Notes: a model not told the origin generated them from the letters alone. A stretch of DNA of 64,000 nucleotides from Rs1 sp038900335 (GCA_038900335.1 JBBMRB010000006.1:1-64000); one strand, 5' to 3'; shown: positions 53,219 through 62,301, counted from the first letter of the stretch. Made by a program: numbers and translations.

Positions 53219-53863
53219 TTACAGCTTGCCATCCCAATTGATGAAGTTTTTCAATAACTGCAAACCAGCTGTGTGACTTTTTTCAGGGTGGAACTGCACA
53301 CAAAAGCTGTTTTTATCACTCAGTGCCGCGTCAAAATCAACACCGTAATGGCAGCTTCCAGCAACTTGAGCGCGATTCTTTGCCGCCACATAATAGCTGT
53401 GTACAAAATAAAAGCGACTATTGTCTTCAATGCCTTGCCACAGTGGGTGATCAATCGTTTGCGATACTCGATTCCAGCCCATGTGCGGTACTTTAAGGCG
53501 CTCACCATCCTCAATGATACCATCGGCAAAATGTTTCACCTCGCCTGAATATACACCTAGGCAATCCGAACCAGCGTTTTCTTCTGAGCTATCCATCAAT
53601 GCTTGATAGCCGACACAAATGCCCATAAACGGCTTACCGCTAGCCAGTGTTGAAGCCACTGCTTTATCAACATCACAGGCGAGCATTTGCGCAACACAGT
53701 CACGTATAGCACCGACACCTGGCAAGATAACGCGATCGCTATCAGCAATTACTTTAGGATCATTAGTGATACGAACCTGGACGTTTGAGCCGACATGCTC
53801 TAAGGCTTTAGATACCGAGTGCAGGTTGCCCATACCGTAATCTATCACGGCAATCGTACTCAT
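53219..53863 (-). CDS. hisH: Imidazole glycerol phosphate synthase glutaminase subunit
   Basis: The 214-residue class I glutaminase has nucleophile Cys in MGICVGYQALM, the HPE triad in CVQFHPEKS and the DYGMGNLHSVSKALEHVG start. It supplies ammonia to HisF through a tunnel. It lies 2 bp downstream of hisB and 61 bp upstream of hisF. Confidence 0.97.
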   Translation of the reverse strand: MSTIAVIDYGMGNLHSVSKALEHVGSNVQVRITNDPKVIADSDRVILPGVGAIRDCVAQMLACDVDKAVASTLASGKPFMGICVGYQALMDSSEENAGSDCLGVYSGEVKHFADGIIEDGERLKVPHMGWNRVSQTIDHPLWQGIEDNSRFYFVHSYYVAAKNRAQVAGSCHYGVDFDAALSDKNSFCVQFHPEKSHTAGLQLLKNFINWDGKL

Positions 53864-53865
53864 AA

Positions 53866-54459
53866 TTATAAACTTCCCTTAGTCGATGGCATCAAGTTTG
53901 GTGCGCGCTGATCAACACTTAAAGCCATACGTAATGCGCGGCCAAATGCTTTGAATATCGTTTCAGCTTGGTGATGTGCATTAAAGCCTTTGATATTATC
54001 GATATGTAAGGTGACACCGGCGTGATTGACAAACCCTTGGAAAAACTCCCAAAACAGCTGTGTGTCTAATTTGCCGATAGAGCCGCGGGTAAATTCACAG
54101 TTAAACGATAAACCAGGGCGACCAGAGAAGTCGATAACCACGCGTGATAACGCTTCATCAAGTGGTACATAAGCGTGGCCGTAACGCACAATACCCACTT
54201 TATCGCCAACTGCTTCTTTAAACGCTTGGCCTAGGGTAATACCGATATCTTCAACCGTGTGGTGATCATCAATATAGACATCGCCATTGGCTTCTATCTC
54301 TATATCAATCAGTCCATGACGAGCGATTTGATCCATCATATGCTCAAGAAAAGGCACTCCAGTATCCGCTTGAAACTTACCTGTTCCATCTAAATTAATT
54401 GATACTGTTATTTGTGTTTCACTTGTTTCTCTATTGATCTTAGCCTTGCGCTCAGACAT
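53866..54459 (-). CDS. hisB: Imidazoleglycerol-phosphate dehydratase
   Basis: The 197-residue monofunctional IGPD has FLEHMMDQIARHGLIDIEIEANGD, DDHHTVEDIGITLGQA and HHQAETIFKAFGRALRMAL with the paired metal-binding histidines. It removes water from IGP in histidine synthesis. No HAD phosphatase (histidinol-phosphatase) domain is attached, unlike the bifunctional E. coli HisB. First gene of hisB-hisH-hisF. Confidence 0.97.
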   Translation of the reverse strand: MSERKAKINRETSETQITVSINLDGTGKFQADTGVPFLEHMMDQIARHGLIDIEIEANGDVYIDDHHTVEDIGITLGQAFKEAVGDKVGIVRYGHAYVPLDEALSRVVIDFSGRPGLSFNCEFTRGSIGKLDTQLFWEFFQGFVNHAGVTLHIDNIKGFNAHHQAETIFKAFGRALRMALSVDQRAPNLMPSTKGSL

Positions 54460-54982
54460 ACCGACTACCTTTAGTTACACGTTCATAATGTCATTACAGA
54501 ATCACTCTTTGCAAATACTGCCAGCGCCTTAGATGACGCTTAACTATGCTCATGGTCTGTGAATAAATAAAATCTTTATAATATAATAGTGAAAGTTATC
54601 TGATAACTTAGTCACTATATTTTAGTGAGCTAAGTATATCCTCAAGTGGCCTATGGGAACAGTCATTGAACAGATAAAACCGCCTCAAACATGGCTTTTA
54701 AGGACTTAGTATTTTATCTGGCTAGGTGATCTATTAGGCTAAGCAAAGCGTATTCGTTGGCAGGGCAATGATCAGGCAATTAAAAATATTGACAGTTGCT
54801 TACTAGTCACCTAATGAAAAGTGATTTTTGCCTGTTTTTATCCATTAATCACAGTGCTACAACAAGCATTTTTTTATAAGGCGTGCCACAATAGCAGCAC
54901 TAACATTTAACCCATATTTATCGTGCCACCTTGTGGTCACAGCTTAAAACCTTTATTTAAAGTAATATTAAAAGGATTTATC
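54460..54982. other. 523-bp spacer between divergent hisB and asmA, with overlapping hairpins
   Basis: Two overlapping TATAAT boxes sit at 54577-54582 and 54582-54587. Just downstream, TAGTGA (54587-54592) plus AAGTTATC/GATAACTT (54593-54600, 54602-54609) and TCACTA (54612-54617) form one hairpin, while ACTTAGTCACTA (54606-54617) pairs with TAGTGAGCTAAGT (54623-54635, one bulged base) in another. Both use TCACTA and so exclude each other. The hisB promoter also lies in this spacer. No ORF is credible. Confidence 0.6.
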
Positions 54983-57172
54983 ATGAAAAAAGCATTTAAA
55001 TTTATCGGCATATTTGTACTCCTGCTTGTCATTATCACTGTTGCTGCAGCAACACTGTTAAGCTTGTACATTACCCCTAATGATTACAAACAAGAAATCG
55101 AGCAAGCTGCGTTTGATAAGGCAAACATCCAATTAAAAATAAATGGTGATATTACATGGTCTATCTATCCTAACATTGGATTAGACATCCAGGCAATTGC
55201 AGCAAACTACCCAGATAAAGCACCATTGGCATCATTAACCAACGCCAATGTCTCTGTCATGTTAATGCCATTATTTTCAGGCGAAATAAAAGTTAAAGGC
55301 ATCACTATTGAAGGCCTAAAATTAAATTTAACCCAAGATAAAAACAGCAATAATTGGCAGAGCGATACACAAACAGGCGATACCAACAGCCCAAGTACGC
55401 CACCAACATCTGAGCCCGCGCCTCAAACTCAGAGCAGCTTTGAATTTAATAAAATTGCTGTTGATACTATCAACATTAAAGATTCGACTGTTATTTTTAC
55501 CGACCTTGTTAACAACAGCGTGTCAACGATTGAAAACTTCAACTTCAATAGCCAAAACATAGCATTAGATCAGCCATTTGATGCCCAACTTAGTTTTGAT
55601 GCACAACTGAGCAGCAACGGCAAACAAACGCTGGCGAGTAAGGTTGAGCTCAGCGGTAACTTCCTAATAGAGCTAGCGAAACAGCATTTTCAAATCAACA
55701 ACCTAGATACCCAGCTTAGCGTGACGACAGATCAAACTATTGACCTTAAGCTGCAAGCTAATATCGATGCAGATTTAGCCAAAAATGCCATCAGCATTAA
55801 TGACTTGGCCTTAAGCAGTAGCGATATCAATGCTAGTGGCACATTAAAAATAAACGGCGAAAAATTAGATCAATTAGAAGGGCTGATCGCTGTAGAGCGC
55901 TTTGACTTGAAGAAACTGTTAGCCACTCTCAAATTAGCACCAATAGCCACCAGTGATGATAAAGCGCTGCGCTCTATCGCTTTAACAACACAAATTGCCG
56001 GCTCGCTAGCGCAACTAGATTTTAAACAGTTATTAATTAGTATCGATGACACGAAAATATCTGGTAATGCTAATTACCAACTCGGCAATGGTTTTATCAA
56101 CTTCGCTTTGAAAGGCGATAACCTTAATAGCAATCGCTATTTACCCGCTGTGAGCAACAACACAGCGACTAACACAGCGGGCACTAGCTCGCCGAGCCCT
56201 GCAAAAACAGCAAGCAGCACTGCTTACTCTAAGGAAGCCATTATTCCTGTAGATGTATTAAAAAGTTTAAAATTGGCCGGCAAGATCACATTTGCCAGTA
56301 TCGATTATCAAAAAACAAAATTAACCAATGTGCTAGTCAACATTAATGCTGACAACGGCTTAGTTAAAATTCCAAACTTAGACATGCAGGCTTATCAAGG
56401 TAGCATCTCTAATAACATTACCCTAGATGCACGTAAAGCACCGCTTAAACTACAAATTAGCAACAACATTAGCAAGCTAAGCATTGGCCCTGTGTTAACA
56501 GATTTCGCGCAAAGCGATGCCCTAACCGGATCATTAAGCAGCAGTAGCAACCTTACTGCTACTGGGCAATCAATCCACAGCATAGTGAACAGTTTAAACG
56601 GTACAGTGCAGCTAGCGCTAAGTGATGGTGTCATCAAAGGCATTGATGCTGCGCAACAAATGTGTGAGACAGTCAATAAAATATCGTCTTTAGGTGGCGT
56701 CGTAAAAACCACCCAAAGTGTCGATAAATCAACAGCATTCGCCACTATTAAAGGCTTACTTAACTTCAAAAACGGCGTTATCAGCAACAATGATTTTAAA
56801 GCTGATTTAGATGCCTTAAACGCAACGGGTAAAGGCAGCATTAACCTAGCAGCGCAAAGCTTAGATTATCGTGTTGGTTTAACAATCCAAGAAAACTTGT
56901 TTAAAAAGAGCTGCTCTGTTAACAACAAAATTCAAAATATTGAATGGCCTGTCAACTGTCGCGGTAACTTTAGCGATGACCCACTTAAAATGTGCAAGCC
57001 TGATCTGAGCGTGGTCGAAGATATCCTTAAAAACGCGTTAAAAGCAGAGCTTGAAAAGAAACTGGGCGCCAGCATCAAACAAAAGCAGGAAGAGCTTAAA
57101 CAAGAGTTAAAAAACAAAGTAGAAGAAAAAGCGAAAGATAAACTAAAAGATGCATTAAAGGGGTTATTTTAA
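54983..57172 (+). CDS. AsmA family protein
   Basis: The 729-residue protein has an N-terminal TM/signal anchor (about 3-27), then the AsmA N-terminal domain (INGDITWSIYPNIGLDIQAIAANYPD...LMPLFSGEIKVKGITIEGLKLNL) and a long beta-rich repeat body typical of bridge-like lipid-transport proteins in the envelope, ending in a lysine/glutamate coil. It probably affects outer-membrane lipid traffic. ATG at 54983 has AAAGGA upstream; the frame to 54923 adds 20 residues with no ribosome site. mutY begins immediately after its stop. Confidence 0.9.
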   Translation: MKKAFKFIGIFVLLLVIITVAAATLLSLYITPNDYKQEIEQAAFDKANIQLKINGDITWSIYPNIGLDIQAIAANYPDKAPLASLTNANVSVMLMPLFSGEIKVKGITIEGLKLNLTQDKNSNNWQSDTQTGDTNSPSTPPTSEPAPQTQSSFEFNKIAVDTINIKDSTVIFTDLVNNSVSTIENFNFNSQNIALDQPFDAQLSFDAQLSSNGKQTLASKVELSGNFLIELAKQHFQINNLDTQLSVTTDQTIDLKLQANIDADLAKNAISINDLALSSSDINASGTLKINGEKLDQLEGLIAVERFDLKKLLATLKLAPIATSDDKALRSIALTTQIAGSLAQLDFKQLLISIDDTKISGNANYQLGNGFINFALKGDNLNSNRYLPAVSNNTATNTAGTSSPSPAKTASSTAYSKEAIIPVDVLKSLKLAGKITFASIDYQKTKLTNVLVNINADNGLVKIPNLDMQAYQGSISNNITLDARKAPLKLQISNNISKLSIGPVLTDFAQSDALTGSLSSSSNLTATGQSIHSIVNSLNGTVQLALSDGVIKGIDAAQQMCETVNKISSLGGVVKTTQSVDKSTAFATIKGLLNFKNGVISNNDFKADLDALNATGKGSINLAAQSLDYRVGLTIQENLFKKSCSVNNKIQNIEWPVNCRGNFSDDPLKMCKPDLSVVEDILKNALKAELEKKLGASIKQKQEELKQELKNKVEEKAKDKLKDALKGLF

Positions 57173-58267
57173 TTGCTCAACGAAGTAGAAAACACAACAC
57201 ATGCGGCGCGTACTTTTAGCGCCGTAGAGTTTAGCGATACGATTTTACGATGGTTTGAGCAACACGGTAGACATGATTTACCGTGGCAGCAAGATAAGAG
57301 CGCTTACAGTACATGGATATCTGAAATCATGCTGCAACAGACCCAGGTGATTACAGTTATTCCCTACTATCAGCGCTTTATCGAAAAACTCCCTGATGTA
57401 TTCAGCCTAGCATCGGCTGATATCGACGAGGTACTGCACTTATGGACAGGCCTTGGCTACTACGCTAGAGCACGCAACTTGCACAAAGCAGCAAATCAGC
57501 TAGTCGATCAATACCAAGGGGTATTCCCGCTATCTGTTATAGAGTTAGAAACCCTCAGCGGTATCGGCCGCTCAACTGCAGGTGCTATTCTATCGATTTC
57601 TAGCAACCAACGCGCCGCCATATTAGATGGCAATGTAAAACGTGTGTTAGCGCGCTTTTACGCCGTTGAAGGCTGGGCTGGCAAAGCTGACATCGCCAAA
57701 CAACTATGGCAACACGCAGAACACAACACGCCCTACAACAGAGCAGGCCACTACACCCAAGCGATGATGGATATGGGCGCAACAGTTTGCACCCGTAGCA
57801 AACCTAAATGCGACAGTTGCCCTATTGTTAGCGGTTGCGCAGCTAAAGCGTTAGATAGAGTAAAAGACTTCCCCTACTCTAAACCTAAAAAAGCGATTCC
57901 TGTTCGTCAAACACTGATGCTGATTATTGAAAACAACGCAGGCGAAAAACTATTATATCAACGCCCGCCTACTGGCTTATGGGGAGGCTTATGGAGCCTG
58001 CCGCAAATTGCTGACCTACGCGATGCAAAAACTGAGCTAGGCTTACAGGTAGATATTAATAGCGCTCGTTATTTAGAGCCTCTAAGGCATACTTTCAGCC
58101 ACTTTCATCTAGACATTACACCGGTGAAAATACAATTAGCTGATAGCACCGCAATGGCACAGGCAACACAAATAATGGAATCATCGCCAACACTTTGGTA
58201 TAACCCTAACCAACCTGTCAACGTCGGCTTAGCAGCCCCCGTTAAAAAATTGTTACTACAGTATTAA
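57173..58267 (+). CDS. mutY: A/G-specific adenine DNA glycosylase
   Basis: The 364-residue enzyme removes adenine opposite 8-oxoguanine. It has the HhH-GPD motif (LETLSGIGRSTAGAILSI...AILDGNVKRVLAR), an Fe-S cluster with C-X6-C-X2-C-X5-C (CTRSKPKCDSCPIVSGC) and a C-terminal Nudix-like domain for 8-oxoG recognition. Length agrees with E. coli (350). The only start near the N-terminus is TTG at 57173, directly after the asmA TAA; GGGG lies about 10 bp upstream. Translation is probably coupled to asmA. Confidence 0.95.
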   Translation: MLNEVENTTHAARTFSAVEFSDTILRWFEQHGRHDLPWQQDKSAYSTWISEIMLQQTQVITVIPYYQRFIEKLPDVFSLASADIDEVLHLWTGLGYYARARNLHKAANQLVDQYQGVFPLSVIELETLSGIGRSTAGAILSISSNQRAAILDGNVKRVLARFYAVEGWAGKADIAKQLWQHAEHNTPYNRAGHYTQAMMDMGATVCTRSKPKCDSCPIVSGCAAKALDRVKDFPYSKPKKAIPVRQTLMLIIENNAGEKLLYQRPPTGLWGGLWSLPQIADLRDAKTELGLQVDINSARYLEPLRHTFSHFHLDITPVKIQLADSTAMAQATQIMESSPTLWYNPNQPVNVGLAAPVKKLLLQY

Positions 58268-58289
58268 ACACTTAAATATAGGATTCAAC

Positions 58290-58562
58290 ATGCGCACTGT
58301 ACACTGCATTAAATACCAAGAAGAACTAGAAGGACTAGAGCGTCCACCTTACCCTGGCCCAAAGGGTAAAGAAATATTTGAAACGGTTTCTAAAAAAGCG
58401 TGGATGGAATGGACCAGCCATCAGACCATGATCATCAATGAAAAGCACTTGAATATGATCGACCCTAGCAGCAGAGCCTTATTACTAGAGGAAATGGATA
58501 AATTCATGGCTGACACCGACTACGCCAAAGTAGAAGGTTACGTCCCGCCGAGCAAAAAATAA
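58290..58562 (+). CDS. yggX: Fe(2+)-trafficking protein (oxidative damage protection)
   Basis: The 90-residue protein matches YggX: RTVHCIKYQEELEGLERPPYPGPKGKEIFE and KKAWMEWTSHQTMIINEKHLNMIDPSSRALLLEEMDKF, with the conserved Cys near the start. It binds ferrous iron and protects Fe-S enzymes from oxidative damage. Placement right after mutY (22 bp) is the conserved mutY-yggX order and puts oxidative-damage functions together. Confidence 0.96.
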   Translation: MRTVHCIKYQEELEGLERPPYPGPKGKEIFETVSKKAWMEWTSHQTMIINEKHLNMIDPSSRALLLEEMDKFMADTDYAKVEGYVPPSKK

Positions 58563-58575
58563 CAAGTGATTATAT

Positions 58576-58642
58576 AACCAACAAAACGAGCACTTAATTA
58601 ACGTATTTTCGCTGTTTTTTAATTTTATGCTTTTTGTTGGTT
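58576..58642. repeat. 11-bp inverted repeat between yggX and tRNA-Phe
   Basis: AACCAACAAAA (58576-58586) and TTTTGTTGGTT (58632-58642) are perfect arms 45 bp apart. The right arm overlaps the first bases of the tRNA-Phe -35 box. It could fold the 3' end of the yggX transcript; a weak internal GCTGTTTTTT run may be the termination point. Confidence 0.45.
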
Positions 58643-58669
58643 GACAGGCGATAAAGATAAAGGTTTAAT
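58641..58669 (+). promoter_or_regulatory. Sigma70 promoter of tRNA-Phe
   Basis: TTGACA (58641-58646), a 17-bp spacer and TTTAAT (58664-58669) match the consensus in 11 of 12 positions. ACGCGCC follows, a GC-rich discriminator of the kind found at stringently controlled stable-RNA promoters. Transcription would start near 58676, about 40 bp before the tRNA. Confidence 0.8.
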
Positions 58670-58715
58670 ACGCGCCTCTTCAACGAGGAAACAATTTGTT
58701 GAAGTTCTGCATGTT

Positions 58716-58791
58716 GCCCGGATAGCTCAGTCGGTAGAGCAGAGGATTGAAAATCCTCGTGTCGGTGGTTCGATTCCGCCTCCGGGCACCA
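58716..58791 (+). tRNA. tRNA-Phe (GAA)
   Basis: The 76-nt cloverleaf has acceptor GCCCGGA/TCCGGGC, D-arm GCTCAGTCGGTAGAGC, anticodon loop TTGAAAA with GAA, T-arm GGTTCGATTCC and encoded CCA. It is a single gene with its own strong promoter and a terminator hairpin overlapping its 3' end. Confidence 0.97.
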
Positions 58792-58820
58792 TCTTTAATT
58801 ATAAAGATGGTCCTCTTTGT
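58789..58820 (+). terminator. Terminator of tRNA-Phe
   Basis: CCATCTTTA (58789-58797) and TAAAGATGG (58802-58810) form a perfect 9-bp stem around ATTA, followed by TCCTCTTT. The left arm starts in the tRNA CCA end, so the hairpin and the mature tRNA 3' end compete. Confidence 0.65.
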
Positions 58821-59263
58821 AAAACACATTATATCTAACATCTCTTTTAGAATTTTCAACTTAAATATTAAATTACTTTAAACACATCTGATATTAATTT
58901 TCGCCACCTTATCGCACCTTAAGTTTGATACCGCTCTGTCTTCTATCCGCTTTTATACTGACTGCTTTTCCTTTTAAGAATATAGCGTCCCTAGAATTTC
59001 TTGGCTTTTAAGTCATATAAACTCTGATTGATTAACCTATACCAAGCGCAACATATGCTGCTATTTATTTTATAATGAAAAATAATGAGCGAAACCCTCA
59101 GTGTTTAAATACTGGACTTTGTGATCACTAATGTTGTCATATACATCTATATTGGTATTTAACCAAAAGAAAAAACACTTCACTTGCAGCCGACAGTTGG
59201 CGAAAAGACACGACAAACTTAGCGTTATAATATGTAACTTGCTAATTATCCAATAGGGATGAC
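58821..59263. other. 443-bp gene-free spacer before the YHYH cassette
   Basis: No ORF, tRNA or clear repeat is visible. TATAAT at 59226-59231 is a plausible -10 for the downstream gene but lacks a good -35. AGGGAT precedes the start at 59264. Confidence 0.5.
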
Positions 59264-60265
59264 ATGAAAAATAGAATATTATTCAGTACCGCCACTCTCT
59301 GCGTTGTGATTGCAATCATCGCCTGGAACTCCCCTTCATTTTTTAACAGCGCACCTATAAACTCTAATAATGACAGCAGTATAGATACAGCTTCTGCTGT
59401 GGTTGCTGCAAGTTGGAGCGATAACGTAACCATCACCCTCGATGAAGGGGCAAAGACATTTCGCTTTCAATCCAATGGCATACCAAGCCATGGTTTTGCA
59501 GAGAAATATTTAATTCCCAAAAACCCCAACCAACAGCCATTTTCAGATAAACCTGCCAGTGCATTTACAGTGGCTAGCTCTGCAGAGTTTTTTAAAGAAA
59601 CACAAATTGACACGACTATTACCACTGCGCCGAATTACGTTGAAAAGGTTACCTCTACCTCGTTAGGGCGTATAGGTGTAGCGCTCAGCGGCGCGCAAAT
59701 TTTTAATGATTACGAAAATATGGATAGATCAGTGGTCGCCAAGGATGACCAAGTCATTCATGATCATGTCTCCTTTTTAGATGAATGTAATGGTCATACC
59801 CTTGTAGACGGTAGCAACTATCATTATCACGGCGTTCCCGTTTGCATCACCCAAGGATTAGACAGCGCTGACGCTCACTCTGTTATGGTTGGAGTATTAG
59901 AAGATGGTTTTCCTGTTTATGGCAATTTAGGGCTAGCAGGCGCAATTGTCACTAATGATGATTTAGATGCGTGTAGCGGCCATGTAGAGGCAACACCAGA
60001 GTTTCCACAAGGGATTTATCATTATCATCTAAGCGCTGATGAAGCGCCTTACATGATTGATTGCTACCATGGTGAGGTTGACAACTCAGGCCCTAGAGGC
60101 CAAGATGGCCCGGATTTCTCACAGCCAGCTCAGACATTGGGGCTCAGTGAAGAGGCGCTGATACAGGCACTGGGCAACTCAATGCCACCAGATTTTGACG
60201 CAGCAGCCAAAACACTTAAAATAAACGTCGATGATCTGCGAGCGGCGATGCCGCCGCCGCAATAG
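59264..60265 (+). CDS. YHYH-domain secreted protein
   Basis: The 333-residue protein has an N-terminal signal/anchor (about 5-30) and the YHYH domain: NYHYHGVPVCITQGLD, LEDGFPVYGNLG, and FPQGIYHYHLSADEAPYMIDCYHGEV. Two His-rich YHYH motifs are present, and conserved cysteines could form disulfides. The C-terminal 60 residues carry two LG-SEE-L-type helical repeats (LGLSEEALIQALGN, LKINVDDLRAAMP). The family is secreted; its function is unknown. It is 8 bp upstream of the next gene, so the two form one cassette. Confidence 0.85.
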   Translation: MKNRILFSTATLCVVIAIIAWNSPSFFNSAPINSNNDSSIDTASAVVAASWSDNVTITLDEGAKTFRFQSNGIPSHGFAEKYLIPKNPNQQPFSDKPASAFTVASSAEFFKETQIDTTITTAPNYVEKVTSTSLGRIGVALSGAQIFNDYENMDRSVVAKDDQVIHDHVSFLDECNGHTLVDGSNYHYHGVPVCITQGLDSADAHSVMVGVLEDGFPVYGNLGLAGAIVTNDDLDACSGHVEATPEFPQGIYHYHLSADEAPYMIDCYHGEVDNSGPRGQDGPDFSQPAQTLGLSEEALIQALGNSMPPDFDAAAKTLKINVDDLRAAMPPPQ

Positions 60266-60273
60266 CAAGTCAA

Positions 60274-60765
60274 ATGGAAAAAATTGCCTACCTAGTGATT
60301 GGCGCGGCTTTAGGGGTCGTGTTGACACTTATCCTTAAGCCGATTCAATCTATAGATACTGCTGTCATGCCTATGATGGAGGCAAATAAAATGGCTGTGC
60401 CGATGTTGGACATGCACCAACACCCTTTACGAAATGTAGCGCCAGATAAACCTGTCCCAAGCGTAACACATCTGGTTTTTCCTGATATTATGGGTGGCTA
60501 CAATGTTCAGATAATCCCCAAAAATTTTGAGTTTACTGCCGCCGCTATTAATCGCGAAGTAAAAAACAACCAAGGCCACGCTCATATTTACGTTAACGGG
60601 ATCAAAGTATCTAGGGTATATTCAAAATGGTATTATCTTAGCGCTGGTTTTTTAAAGCCAGGCGAAAATACTGTCAGCGTAACATTGAACGCCAATGATC
60701 ACAGTGAATGGGCTATCAATGGCGGCAGAATTTTATCAAATGTACGTGTCGTAAAGGCTGAATAA
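60274..60765 (+). CDS. Unrecognised secreted protein, partner of the YHYH gene
   Basis: The 163-residue protein has an N-terminal TM/signal segment (about 3-24), a Met/His-rich stretch (MPMMEANKMAVPMLDMHQHPLRN) and a beta-sandwich-like domain with NQGHAHIYVNGIKVSRVYSKWYYLSAGFLKPGENTVSVTLNANDHSEWAINGGRI. The GHAHIYVNG motif and the Met/His stretch suggest metal, perhaps copper, binding. This is inference. It starts 8 bp after the YHYH gene; its ribosome site is within that gap (AGCAAG). Confidence 0.65.
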   Translation: MEKIAYLVIGAALGVVLTLILKPIQSIDTAVMPMMEANKMAVPMLDMHQHPLRNVAPDKPVPSVTHLVFPDIMGGYNVQIIPKNFEFTAAAINREVKNNQGHAHIYVNGIKVSRVYSKWYYLSAGFLKPGENTVSVTLNANDHSEWAINGGRILSNVRVVKAE

Positions 60766-60875
60766 AGCGTTAATCATCGCTGTGCACTCTAGTAGTAGAT
60801 CAACCATTAGAGAGTAAATATATTCAATGTTGATTAAAAACTTCGTTTAAACTTGTCATCATATGCGTATTTTCT

Positions 60876-61877
60876 TTAGGCCTCATGCAAACCAATATAT
60901 ATATTTTTAAAGTACTCGATAATACGCTGATCAAGATAAAACTCAGCTCGCCAAGGGTATTTTCCGCTAATGAAACCGACATGACCTCCGTGCTCAGATA
61001 ACTCATAAGTAATCGCAGCAGACAATTGCTCGAGCTTAGGAATAACAGCTTGCGTCATAAAAGGATCGTCACTAGCATGGATAATTAAACTAGGTACTTT
61101 AATCCGCTTTAAATACTGCATCGCACTGCATTTTTGATAATAGTCATCAGCGCTTTCAAAACCATGTAATACTGCCGTCACTTGTTGATCGAATGATCGA
61201 AAATCAGTGATACTCGTTAAATGCTGATCACCCGCTAATTGCTGGGACAGCTGGGGAATTAACGCTATTTTCTTGTGAAGATTGAGTTTCATGCGCGAGA
61301 GCAAATGCTGTTGATACACTCGGGAAAACCCTGATTTCAAACGCTCTTCACAGGCTGACAAACTTAAAGGCGGTGAAATAGCGACAGCTCCCTTTAATAA
61401 GGGATCATCTACATACTCGCCTAGGTACTTAAGTAGCATGTTCCCCCCTAAACTATAACCTGCTGCAAATAATGTGGCACAGGGGTAGCGTTTAGTTAGA
61501 AGCTCAAGAAAAAATCTAGCATCTGATGTTTCACCACTATGATAAGCACGTGACAGACGATTAGGCTCACCCGAGCAGCCTCTAAAATGCATCATCACTG
61601 CGGGCCAGTTCATACGCTCACACAAAGATAATAATCGATGGACATAGTGCGACTTGATTGAACCTTCTAAACCATGAAAGACCACCACCAAAGGCCCTTT
61701 GTATTCAGCGTCAATCGCTGTCGTCCAAACTACATCCAAAAAATCGCCATCATCTAATTCAAGACGCTCATTAATACCAATAGCCTGCTCAGTATTCGTT
61801 AGCCAATCGGCAAAAATTGTCTGTAAGTGAGGGTTTTTAGCCCACCAAGCAGGCTTGAATTGACTGGCTATATGCAT
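60876..61877 (-). CDS. YheT-family alpha/beta hydrolase
   Basis: The 333-residue hydrolase has the nucleophile elbow GYSLGGN, the oxyanion/lid region VVVFHGLEGSIKSHYVHRL, the acid in IHASDDPFMT and the catalytic His in EHGGHVGFI. The N-terminus FKPAWWAKNPHLQTIF is typical of YheT. The substrate (an ester) is unknown. It is convergent with the YHYH cassette and divergent from the EEP gene. Confidence 0.9.
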   Translation of the reverse strand: MHIASQFKPAWWAKNPHLQTIFADWLTNTEQAIGINERLELDDGDFLDVVWTTAIDAEYKGPLVVVFHGLEGSIKSHYVHRLLSLCERMNWPAVMMHFRGCSGEPNRLSRAYHSGETSDARFFLELLTKRYPCATLFAAGYSLGGNMLLKYLGEYVDDPLLKGAVAISPPLSLSACEERLKSGFSRVYQQHLLSRMKLNLHKKIALIPQLSQQLAGDQHLTSITDFRSFDQQVTAVLHGFESADDYYQKCSAMQYLKRIKVPSLIIHASDDPFMTQAVIPKLEQLSAAITYELSEHGGHVGFISGKYPWRAEFYLDQRIIEYFKNIYIGLHEA

Positions 61878-62301
61878 GATTAAATGTGTCTTAAGGTGAT
61901 AAAAAAGTAGGTAAACATGTAATTAGTCCACAGAACTTATGGCAAGTAGATGATAGGTGCTTAAGACAATACTAACAGACAGGCTAGCTGCACAATGTTT
62001 TAGCCCCCTATGAGAGATATCTAAGATGTTTCAATATAACAACAAACAGCAGGTGTCGCTTGTTTTTGTTAAGGTTTTAAATGATTCGTGCTATAAGCTC
62101 ACATCTTTCAATAATTTTTTATTGCAATCCCCAACCCATCTTGAATTAGCACATTAGTGTGCATAACGTTTAGAGCCTTTAATATCCAGTGCATTTAAAA
62201 AACACCTATCATTTATTATAAATTCATTAAATCTAGAACTTTTAATGATCTCATTATATGCTCTAACAAAATCGCAGATGTTTATAGTGGTAAAGTATTT
62301 A
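61878..62301. other. 424-bp spacer between divergent yheT and EEP genes
   Basis: Apart from a 43-codon frame at 62026-62157 without a good ribosome site, nothing is seen. GCACATTAGTGTGC near 62149-62162 is a small inverted repeat. The sequence is AT-rich and could hold both promoters. Confidence 0.5.

Noticed and set aside
54789..54817. TTGACA-N17-TAATGA as an asmA promoter
   Set aside because: The -10 matches the consensus at only two of six positions.
61140..61200. Possible start of a longer yheT variant
   Set aside because: No better start or motif; the annotated frame already aligns with the family.
62026..62157. 43-codon frame upstream of the EEP gene
   Set aside because: No convincing ribosome site, no recognisable domain, composition like the spacer.
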